In this document: piece by piece, positions 1 to 7,500 of the stretch
Numbering within the stretch: the first letter of the stretch is position 1
Layout of the letters: every line of letters begins with the position of its first letter
Source of the DNA: an uncultured Kiritimatiellota bacterium
GTDB lineage: Bacteria > Verrucomicrobiota > Kiritimatiellia > RFP12 > UBA1067
Assembly (NCBI GenBank): GCA_934654805.1
Contig: CAKUGW010000126.1
Location: 1 to 8,207 of the forward strand
Reading direction: 5' to 3'
DNA: 8,207 bases
The notes under the pieces: model-generated
Seen by the model: the letters and a program-made list of their open reading frames with translations, nothing else
Databases searched by the model: none
Told to the model about the DNA's origin: nothing
Translations under genes and position numbers: made by a program

Positions 1-74
1 CGGGAAATCCGCACGTCCGGTTTGATGAGGGGGAAGTCGCATCGGCGAAGCCGAGGCGTGGGTCTCTACTCTAC
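1..74 (+). mobile_element. 3' end of a group II intron (part of domain V, and domain VI)
   Basis: The first bases contain a GAAA loop followed by CGCACGTCCGGTTT, the usual 3' strand of group II domain V; its 5' strand lies outside the window. Bases 27-74 fold as domain VI. GAG 27-29 pairs with CTC 69-71, A68 is bulged, and GGGGA 30-34 pairs with TCTCT 63-67 using two G-U pairs. Above this, CGC 38-40 pairs with GCG 56-58 and TCGGC 42-46 with GCCGA 50-54, closed by a GAA loop. The bulged A sits seven bases from the terminal AC, as expected for the lariat branch point and an AY 3' splice site. The intron body, and any reverse transcriptase/maturase gene, would lie upstream. Identification is from recalled consensus and hand folding. 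Confidence 0.8.
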
Positions 75-2393
75 ATGACAAGCCTGAAAATGACAATGGG
101 CGCCGCCTGCGCGGCGCTTGCGCTGACGACGGCTGCCGCGACGCCGGACTGGCCGCGCGCCAACTACCCGGACTACATGAAGCGCTGGCCGCAGCTCAAG
201 GGCGTGATGCTCGGCGCGACCGGCGAGACGGAGTTCAAGGACCTGCGGCGGATGGGCGCGACGCTCGTCCGCTACCAGATGGCGAACGAGTGGAAGAACT
301 TCACGGCCCTCGCGGAGAAGAACAAGACGGACGCCTTCGCCGAATACCACAAGTGGCTGGACGGGCGGCTCGACCACCTGGAGAAGATGCTCGGCTGGTC
401 GCGCAAGTACGGCATCAAGATCTGCGTCGACCTGCACACGCACATCGGCGGGCTGACGAAAGAGGAATACAACTCCGACATGATCTTCGTCGAGAAGAAG
501 TACGAGGACCTGCTCGTCGCGACGTGGGAGAAGATCGCGCGGCGCTTCAAGGGCAATCAGGACGCGATCTACGGCTACGACCTCTTCAACGAGCCGATCG
601 ACCGCGAGAACGAGCTGACGACGACGTCGTGGCGCGCGGTGATCTGCCGGACGGTCGAGGCCATCCGCGCGATCGACCCCGACACGCCCATCGTCATCGA
701 GCCGAACTGCAACGCCTCGCCGCGCGGATTCGACGTGAAGAACCCGTACGGGCTCAAGGGCTTCGAGCCGCTGCCGTACGGCAACCTCATCTACTCCGTG
801 CACATCTACCAGCCGATGGGCTTCACGCACCAGGGCCTCTTCCAGAAGAAGGAGGACTACAAGCCGATGCCGTATCCGAGCGCGAACGCGAAGGCGGATC
901 CGAACCGCAAGCGGTATCCCGGCGACCTCGGCAAGGACAGCGGCCAGGCGGAGGTCTGGGACAAGGAATTCGTGCGCCGCGAGATCCAGAGCGTGCGCGA
1001 CTTCCAGCTGCGGACCGGCGCGCGCATCTTCGTCGGGGAGTTTTCCGCCGCCGCCTATGCGCCGGGCGCCGACAGGTATCTTGAGGACCTCTGCTCGCTC
1101 TTCCTCGAATACGGCTGGGACTGGACGTATCACGCCTTCCGCGAGGCGACCTGCTGGAGCGTCGAGCACGAAGGGGCGAGCTTCTACGAGCTCAAGCCCG
1201 CGCAGCAGAAGACCGACCGCCAGAAGATCCTCGAGAAGTACATGAAGGACGACCGCATCCAGGGCTATGTCGCCGGCACGGTCAAGTACCCGGAACGGCT
1301 GTCGCCCGAAAAGCGCTTCCGCGGCGCGGGCATCCCCTACGCCAACGAGCTGACGGGCATCCCGGACGCGGCGGCGCTGGGCATGAACCTCGTCCGCTGC
1401 GGCTTCTACCGCATGTGGCCCACGGACGCGAACGGGCGCGCGTGCGAGACCTCCGACGAGGCAATTGCCAAGTATCTCGCCAACGTCGACCGGCACATCC
1501 CCTACATGAGGAAGGTGCTGGACACGGCGCAGGCGAACGGCGTCAAGGTCGCCGTGACAGGGCCGAAGCCGGGCAAGTGGACGACGCGCGAGGAGTACGG
1601 GGAGCATCCCTACTTCCAGGACATCGAGCTCGTCGGCGCGTTTCGGGAGGCGTGGCAGCGCATCGCGTGCGCGTTCAAGGGGCATCCGGCCGTCTACGGC
1701 TATGACATCGTCAACGAGCCGCTCAACCGCGAGTTCCCCTACGACCGCATCCACCACCGCGACTTCATGATCCTCATGGCGCGCGCCATCCGCGAGATCG
1801 ATCCCGACGTGACGCTGATCGTCGAGGCCAATGCGGACGGCTCGCCGGCGGGCTTCGACTGCAAGTCGCGCTACAACTTCGTCGCGATGACGCCGATCCC
1901 GTTCGACAACGTGATCTACTCCGTCCACGTCTACCAGCCCATGGGCTTCACGCACCAGGGCATCGGACAGAAGAAGGACGCCTACCTGCACCATTCGTAT
2001 CCGACGACGCAGGCGAAGCTGGACGCGAACCGCAAGCGCTATCCGGGCGACCTCGGCAAGGACAGCGGCAAGGTCGAGGCCTGGAACAAGGAGTACGTCC
2101 GCCGCGAGATCCGGACCGTGCGCGAATTCCAGCTCAAGTACGGCGCGCGCATCTGGGTGGGCGAGTTCTCGGCGGCCGGATGGACGGACGGCGGCGACCG
2201 GTATCTGCAGGACGCCACCGACCTCTTCGAGGAATACGGGTGGGACTACGCCTACCACGCCTTCCGCGAGAACGTCATCTGGTCGCTCGAGCACGAGGGC
2301 GACGAGAATGCGAGCCTGCGCAAGGCGAAAGGGGAGACGCCGCGCATGAAGGTGATGAAGGCCAAGTGGGCGCTGAACGCGAACGCGAAATAG
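75..2393 (+). CDS. Secreted double-module GH5-type glycoside hydrolase (cellulase family)
   Basis: A 772-residue exported protein made of two tandem GH5-like (beta/alpha)8 domains, residues about 33-395 and 408-765, after a signal peptide cleaved near residue 22 (TAAA/TP). Module 1 has the full GH5 set: R66, H121 (DLHTH), N172-E173 acid/base (FNEP), H243 and Y245, nucleophile E322 (VGEFS), W361. Module 2 keeps R441, N547-E548 (VNEP), H618, Y620, E697 and W736, but P497 replaces the strand-3 His. GH5 enzymes are retaining endo-glycosidases acting on beta-linked backbones such as glucan, xyloglucan or mannan; subfamily and substrate cannot be read here. ATG 75 is used because it keeps the only n-region lysine (K5); ATG 90 and 96 are alternatives. 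No Shine-Dalgarno precedes it, because the intron end abuts it. Splicing could add upstream codons. Confidence 0.96.
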   Translation: MTSLKMTMGAACAALALTTAAATPDWPRANYPDYMKRWPQLKGVMLGATGETEFKDLRRMGATLVRYQMANEWKNFTALAEKNKTDAFAEYHKWLDGRLDHLEKMLGWSRKYGIKICVDLHTHIGGLTKEEYNSDMIFVEKKYEDLLVATWEKIARRFKGNQDAIYGYDLFNEPIDRENELTTTSWRAVICRTVEAIRAIDPDTPIVIEPNCNASPRGFDVKNPYGLKGFEPLPYGNLIYSVHIYQPMGFTHQGLFQKKEDYKPMPYPSANAKADPNRKRYPGDLGKDSGQAEVWDKEFVRREIQSVRDFQLRTGARIFVGEFSAAAYAPGADRYLEDLCSLFLEYGWDWTYHAFREATCWSVEHEGASFYELKPAQQKTDRQKILEKYMKDDRIQGYVAGTVKYPERLSPEKRFRGAGIPYANELTGIPDAAALGMNLVRCGFYRMWPTDANGRACETSDEAIAKYLANVDRHIPYMRKVLDTAQANGVKVAVTGPKPGKWTTREEYGEHPYFQDIELVGAFREAWQRIACAFKGHPAVYGYDIVNEPLNREFPYDRIHHRDFMILMARAIREIDPDVTLIVEANADGSPAGFDCKSRYNFVAMTPIPFDNVIYSVHVYQPMGFTHQGIGQKKDAYLHHSYPTTQAKLDANRKRYPGDLGKDSGKVEAWNKEYVRREIRTVREFQLKYGARIWVGEFSAAGWTDGGDRYLQDATDLFEEYGWDYAYHAFRENVIWSLEHEGDENASLRKAKGETPRMKVMKAKWALNANAK
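806..944 (+). repeat. Conserved DNA patch of the GH5 duplication, copy 1
   Basis: This stretch in module 1 aligns without gaps to bases 1931-2069 in module 2, an offset of 1125 bases. Its first 30 bases, from TACCAGCC to CACCAGGGC, differ at one position. Its last 42 bases (903-944, coding NRKRYPGDLGKDSG) differ at two. The middle is more diverged. The protein segment carries the active-site His/Tyr neighbourhood and a strongly constrained loop. Confidence 0.9.
1931..2069 (+). repeat. Conserved DNA patch of the GH5 duplication, copy 2
   Basis: Partner of bases 806-944. The near-identity is confined to the ends of the patch (1931-1960 and 2028-2069) and includes third codon positions, whereas the two modules as a whole look only roughly half identical in protein by eye. 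Confidence 0.9.
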
Positions 2394-2395
2394 GC

Positions 2396-2400
2396 GGAGG
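2396..2400 (+). promoter_or_regulatory. Ribosome binding site for the Tat-signal gene
   Basis: GGAGG lies five bases before ATG 2406, just after the GH5 stop codon. It fixes the start of the second gene and shows that the host uses Shine-Dalgarno initiation, in contrast to the first gene. Confidence 0.75.
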
Positions 2401-2405
2401 ACGTC

Positions 2406-2846
2406 ATGCGGCTGAATAGACGCGAGTTCATCGGCTTTGCGGCGGCCGGCGCGGCCGGGGCTGCCGGGGCGGGACTTCCCGCGCCGGCGCGCCGTGCGCG
2501 CCCGCCCGTCCTGGACTACTGGTGCACCTGGAGCGCGCAGGCGGCGCTCCGCGCCGGGGCGGACGGCTGGAAGCCGCCGGCCGATGTCGCGCTCGACGTC
2601 GCGGCGGATGCGGCCCCGCTCGCCGTGTTCGGGGAGATGGCCTCCTTGCGTGTGCGCGTGACGAAACGGCCGACGCGGGTGACGGTCGCCGACCTCGCGG
2701 GCGGCGAGCCGCATGACATGACGGGGCTCTGCTCCTTTGACGGCGGCTGGCTTCGCCTGCCGGGTGACAGGCTGACGCGGATCGGCACGGCGTGCAACCG
2801 TTCGGACGACCGCTCTTCGCCCGGCGCGCTCGTGCGCATCTCATGA
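2406..2846 (+). CDS. Short Tat-exported protein of unknown function, possibly a gene remnant
   Basis: A 146-residue protein with a clear twin-arginine signal: NRREFIG at residues 4-10, then an Ala/Gly-rich hydrophobic stretch to about residue 28. This predicts export of a folded protein by the Tat system. The mature part opens with DYWCTW (37-42), followed by about 90 residues with beta-strand-like alternation and the phrases VTVADLAGG, GGWLRLPGD and DDRSSPGALVRIS. I do not recognise a catalytic domain. Inference: an N-terminal YWCTW segment joined directly to what resembles a C-terminal beta-sandwich could be an internally deleted version of a larger Tat-exported glycosidase such as a melibiase-type protein; it may equally be a genuine small accessory protein. 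It follows the GH5 gene by 12 bases with a good GGAGG, so it is likely translated from the same message. Confidence 0.8.
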   Translation: MRLNRREFIGFAAAGAAGAAGAGLPAPARRARPPVLDYWCTWSAQAALRAGADGWKPPADVALDVAADAAPLAVFGEMASLRVRVTKRPTRVTVADLAGGEPHDMTGLCSFDGGWLRLPGDRLTRIGTACNRSDDRSSPGALVRIS

Positions 2847-2881
2847 AATCGCGAATCGAAGAAAGAATGCCTGAACTATGA
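2843..2881 (+). other. 12-codon ORF bridging the Tat-signal gene and the GH29-like gene
   Basis: An ATG overlaps the upstream stop as ATGA (2843-2846). It opens a 12-codon frame encoding MKSRIEERMPEL, whose TGA (2879-2881) overlaps the ATG at 2878 of the next gene, again as ATGA. The arrangement could pass ribosomes from one gene to the next. No strong Shine-Dalgarno precedes ATG 2878; the only purine-rich run is GAAGAAAGAA at 2858-2867. It may be chance, and no product is claimed. Confidence 0.25.
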
Positions 2882-4506
2882 AAAAGCTGTTGTTGACACT
2901 GTTTGCATCGTGCGCTGCCTTGATGGTTGCTTGTGCCGGTGATTCGCAAGGCGGACGAGTGGCGAACGCCGTCCGGGTGGCGCTTGTGGGCGGGGCGGAC
3001 ACCTGTGCGCCGTCCGCCCGGATCGCGATCGGGCTCTGGGAACGGACGGTTCCGTGCCGCGTGGACACGTATGCGGTCGCGGGCGGCGGCGTCCTGACCG
3101 GGCAAGACGAAAAGAATGACGTCTACTCGCAGTTGACGCGTGTCTTTTCCTCGGGCACGAACTACGGGATGGTCGTCGTCTGGTGTTCGGACGAGGCGGT
3201 GCCTTCCGGCGAAGCGCTTCAGACGCAGTTCCGTCGGCTGACTGCCCTCGTCCGCGAAAAGGCGCCGCGCTGTTCGCTCGTGCTGTTCACGCCGTGCGAG
3301 CTGCCGCTGAACGCGGAGAAAGACGCCGCGCGGAAGGCGCTTGCCGCCGTGCTCTTCCGCACGGCCTCGGGCCTTTCGGTCTCCATTCTCGACTTCGCGC
3401 GGGACGTCCGCTTCCCGGCGGAGAACGCGGCGGCGCATTTCGCGGCCGGCGGCACGGCGCTTTCCGAAAAGGGGTATGCCTTCGTCGGCGACTGGCAGGC
3501 GAAGTACCTGCGCTACATCCATTCCGTCGGCTGGGGCGTCGATCCCGCGTTTGTGCACCCCAAGGCCGAACAGGAGCGGATGGCGCGGCGGACGCAGCGG
3601 CTGCACGACGCCAAGTGGGGCGTGTTCAACCACTATCTGGGGCACGAGGTGAAGACGGCCGCCGCGTGGGAGGCGAAGGTGAATTCCTTCGACGTCAAGA
3701 AAGTCGCCGATCAGCTGGAGGCGGTCGGCGCGCGGTTCTACTTCATCACGCTGATGCAGGGCCGCCGCTGGATGTGCGCGCCGAACGCGACCTATGACCG
3801 CATCGCGGGCACGAAGCCGGGCGAGGCCTGCTCGACGCGCGACCTGCCGATGGAACTCGCGGCTGAACTCGCCCGCCGCAACATCGACCTCTACCTCTAC
3901 TATACGGGCGACGGGCCGTATCTGGACAAGGCGATCGGCCCGCGCTTCGGCTACACGGAGCCGCGCTTTGTGGGCGTGACGCGCCCCTTTGTCGAGAAAT
4001 GGGCGTCCGTCCTGGAGGAATATGCCGTCCGCTACGGCGATCGCGTCAAGGGCTGGTGGATCGACGGGTGCTTCGCGGACTACCTGTGCTATACGGACGA
4101 CCTGCTGGCGCCGTACCGCGCGGCGATTTTGAAGGGGAACCCGAACGCGCTCGTCGCCATGAACAACGGCGTGAAGGACTGCCTGTCGCGCTACACGCCG
4201 CACGCGGACTTCACGGCGGGCGAGCTGAACGACTTCTATTGCGTGCCGCCGAGGCGGTTCATCGACGGCGCGCAGGCGTTCGCGCTCATCCCCCTCGGCG
4301 CGTGGGGGCCGGACGGTTCGCCGAACTGGGGCGGCCCGGGCGCGAAGCGGACGGCTGACTACGTGGCGGACTACGTGCGGCTCGTCAACGCCAACGGCGG
4401 CGTCGTCGCGATCGACGTCAAGGTCAAGGCGGACGGGTCCTGGCTGCCCGAACAGATCGAAGTCCTGAAGGCGGTGGGGCACGCCGCCGGCACACTCAAC
4501 AAGTGA
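2878..4506 (+). CDS. Exported protein: degenerate SGNH-like domain plus GH29-like (alpha-L-fucosidase-like) domain
   Basis: A 542-residue protein. The signal sequence MKKLLLTLFASCAALMVACAGD could be cut after ACA (residue 20), or be a weak lipobox with C19. Residues about 30-200 follow an SGNH-hydrolase layout, but the active blocks are altered: VGGADT (38-42) replaces the GDS block and WCSDEAVPS stands where the ND block belongs. It is probably not an active esterase. Residues about 240-540 follow GH29: WGVFNHY with H252 resembles GIFIHW; FDVKKVADQLEAVGARFYF resembles the following strand and helix; RDLPMELAAELARRNIDLYLYY follows; then GWWIDG with D396 at the nucleophile position; and GVVAIDVKVKADGSWLPEQ resembles the end of the GH29 barrel. 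However, LMQGRRW (292-298) replaces the usual KHHDGF. It may be a divergent fucosidase, act on another sugar, or bind only. The ATG at 2878 is supported by the signal peptide. The first codons are less GC-rich than the rest. Confidence 0.93.
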   Translation: MKKLLLTLFASCAALMVACAGDSQGGRVANAVRVALVGGADTCAPSARIAIGLWERTVPCRVDTYAVAGGGVLTGQDEKNDVYSQLTRVFSSGTNYGMVVVWCSDEAVPSGEALQTQFRRLTALVREKAPRCSLVLFTPCELPLNAEKDAARKALAAVLFRTASGLSVSILDFARDVRFPAENAAAHFAAGGTALSEKGYAFVGDWQAKYLRYIHSVGWGVDPAFVHPKAEQERMARRTQRLHDAKWGVFNHYLGHEVKTAAAWEAKVNSFDVKKVADQLEAVGARFYFITLMQGRRWMCAPNATYDRIAGTKPGEACSTRDLPMELAAELARRNIDLYLYYTGDGPYLDKAIGPRFGYTEPRFVGVTRPFVEKWASVLEEYAVRYGDRVKGWWIDGCFADYLCYTDDLLAPYRAAILKGNPNALVAMNNGVKDCLSRYTPHADFTAGELNDFYCVPPRRFIDGAQAFALIPLGAWGPDGSPNWGGPGAKRTADYVADYVRLVNANGGVVAIDVKVKADGSWLPEQIEVLKAVGHAAGTLNK

Positions 4507-4510
4507 ACAT

Positions 4511-4514
4511 GGAG
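4511..4514 (+). promoter_or_regulatory. Ribosome binding site supporting start at 4521
   Basis: GGAG lies six bases before ATG 4521. The same frame also offers GTG 4503 (overlapping the previous stop), ATG 4509 and ATG 4515, but only ATG 4521 has this spacing and leaves a standard signal peptide, MRTMRRLGVLSLVALQAGAG. Confidence 0.55.
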
Positions 4515-4520
4515 ATGAAT

Positions 4521-7500
4521 ATGCGAACGATGCGCCGGTTGGGGGTTCTCTCCCTTGTCGCCCTGCAGGCGGGTGCGGGGGAGCTACATGTCGCGCCGGG
4601 CGGTCTTTCGCCGCAGGCGGCGCTGGCGAAAATCCGCGCGGCGAAGGCGAAAGGCGATGCGTCGCCTTGGACGGTGCATGTCGCGCCGGGACGCTATGTC
4701 CTTGAAAGTCCGCTCGCGTTTACGCCCAACGATTCGGGCTCGCCGTCCGCACCCATTCGCTGGGTTGCGGAAAGCGGTACGGCGGTTTTCGCGGGCGGCG
4801 ATCGGTTGACCGGCTGGCGGGACGAGGAGGACGGCACGTGGTCCGTTCCCGTGCCCACGGACAAGACGGGGAATCCCGTCTGGTTCCAGTCCCTTTACGT
4901 CAACGGGCGGCGCGCCGTCCGGGCGCGGCATCCAAACGTCGGGTTCTTCCAGGTTGACGCCGCGACGCAGCAGACGCTGACGAACGCGGCCGGGAGCGTG
5001 TGCCACGTGCAGGACGTCACCGTGAACGACGCGGCGGCCGATGTGCTGACGGGGCTGTCGCCCGAGGAGCTGGCTGCCGTCGAGTTCCAGGCGCGGGTCA
5101 AGTGGTCGTACGGCGCCTTCTCCGTCACGGGCTGGGATCCGCAGGCGCGCCGGCTGAAGGTCCGCACCTACGACTGCACCGTGCCGGAGTGGGGCCAGTG
5201 GCCTGGAGAGAAGAATCTCTTCTGCTTCGAGAACGTCCGTGCGGGCTTTGACGCGCCGGGCGAGTGGCTCTACGACGTGATCCGCCAACGCATTTGCTAC
5301 CGCCCGCTGCCGGGCGAGACGTTGGCGCGGATGGATGCCTACGCGCCCACTTCGGGACTGCCGAGCCTCGTCCGTCTCGAAGGCGACCCGGAGGCGGGAC
5401 GCTTCGTCACGGACATCGCCTTTGAGGGCATTGGCTTCGAACTTTCGACGACGGAGGGGCATCGCCTCGCGTCGGGCTTCGTGCAGCAGTACCAGGGGCA
5501 GGCCGCACGCGAGACGGGCGGCTGCATCTACGCGAAGGGGACGCGGCGGATTGCGTTCGAGGGGTGCCGGGTGGCGCAGACGGAGAACTATGCCATCCGC
5601 ATGGACAAGGGGTGCGTCTCGAACCGCATTGTGCGGTGCGAGCTGACGGACTTGGGCGCGGGCGGCATTTTCATCGGCGACGTGAAGGCGAACTACTTCC
5701 CGCGGGAACCGGGCACAAGCCCCCGTTTCCCCAAGCCGGGCGTCGCCATCCCCTATGGCGACCCGCGCACGGCGAAGTTCCAGCCGTGCGCCTTCATCAC
5801 GATCGACGACTGCACCATCTCCCATGCCGGACGCGTCAACCCCGAAGGGTGCGGCGTGCTCATGACGCAGGCTTCGGATTGCGTCCTCACGCATTGCACG
5901 ATCTACGACCTCTACTATACGGGCGTCTCGGTCGGCTGGACCTGGGGCTATTCGGGCTCGCTGTCCCAGCGCAATACCGTCGCGTTCAACCGCATCTATA
6001 CGATTGGACAGGGGGTGATGTCCGACATGGGCGGCGTCTACACGCTGGGGACGAACTTCGGGACCTGCATCTCCAACAACGTCATCCATGACGTCCGCTC
6101 CTCGGACTATGGCGGCTGGGGCCTCTACAACGACGAGGGCAGCGAGGGCGTCGTCTGGGAGAACAACCTCGTCTACAACGTGACGGACGCCGCCTATCAC
6201 CAGCATTACGGACGCGACAACATCGTGCGCAACAATGTCTTCGTGAACGCGCGAAAAGCGCAGCTGGCCGTCTCGAACGGCGAGGGGCACAGGAGCGTCG
6301 CCTTCGACCGCAACATCGTCTGCTGGGACGGGGCGTCGCCGCTTTTCGTCGGCCCCAAGTGGTCCGTGCGCGTGGCGGACGGCAAGGATATCGTTGAGCC
6401 GGTCGCGCCCGGACGGAGTCTCGTCGCTGCGCGGATCGACTGGGGGACGAACCTCTTCTGGTGCGCGAAGGGCGCCTCTTCCCTCAATCCGCTTTTCGGG
6501 GGCATCCGCGCCGATCCGCTGTTCGTCGATCCCGGGAAGGACGATTTCAGACTTCGGGAGGGGTCTCCGGCCTGTGCGATTGGCTTCAGGCCGTGGGACT
6601 TCGCCCTGTCGGGGCGGCGCAAGATGCCGGAAGTGCAGGTTCGCGAGGGCGTCGGGCATGTCCTCGCCAAGCTGGAGGCGGGCAAGCCGGTGACGGTCGC
6701 CTATCTGGGCGGCTCCATCACGGAGATGACGGGGTGGCGCGACAAGACGACGGACTGGCTGCGCAGGGCCTGGCCGCAGGCGAAGGTGACGGAAGTGCAC
6801 GCCGCGATCGGCGGGACAGGCTCCGACCTGGGCGTCTTCCGGCTCGGCCACGACGTGCTCGCGAAGGGCCCCGACCTCCTGTTCGTCGAGTTCGCGACGA
6901 ACGACGGCGGGAAGCCCGCCGAGGAGATCTGGCGGAACTTCGACGGCATCGTCCAGCAGACGTGGGCGAAGAGCCCGGAGACGGACATCGTCTTCGTCTA
7001 CACGGTCACCGCGCAGACGATGAGGGACTACGGCGAGGGGCGGATGAGCGCGGCGGCGCGGGCGATGGAGCGCGTGGCGGGGCACTACGGCATCCCGTCC
7101 GTCTGCTTCGGCCCGCGCGTCGTGGCGGAAGTCAAGGCCGGCCGGCTGGTGATGAGTTTAGGCGAAGTCCCGACGGCCGTGCCGGAGGAGACGCCCGACC
7201 GCGACCGCCTGGTCTGCGAGGAGCTGGCGAAGACGGGGCGGACGCTCTTCGCGAAGGACGGCGTTCACCCCGCCCGCCCCGGCCACGAGCTGTATCTCGC
7301 CAGCGTCGTCGCGGCGTTCGGGGCGATGCGCGGCCGGCCGCCCGCCGACCACGCGCGCTTCCTCGGCAGGCCGTTCTTCGACGGGTCGCTCGCCGCCGCG
7401 AAGATGGCGCCCGTCGCGCCGGGGATGCTTCGCGGCGAGGGCTGGAGCCGTCTTCCGCCCGACGCCCCCGAGCAGAAGTGCTTTTCGCCGCGTGCGGGCC

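Noticed and set aside
66..2714. Long minus-strand open frame of 882 codons opposite the GH5 gene
   Set aside because: It is antisense to a clear GH5 gene with signal peptide and catalytic motifs. Its translation is Arg/Ala/Val/Asp-rich and shows no domain, as expected from a GC-rich shadow frame.
2428..4482. Long minus-strand open frame of 684 codons
   Set aside because: It lies opposite the Tat-signal and GH29-like genes, is low in complexity and has no recognisable motif. It is a GC-driven shadow.
4584..7085. Minus-strand open frame of 833 codons opposite the beta-helix gene
   Set aside because: Same reasons: the plus-strand protein has coherent GH141 and SGNH motifs, and the antisense translation has none.
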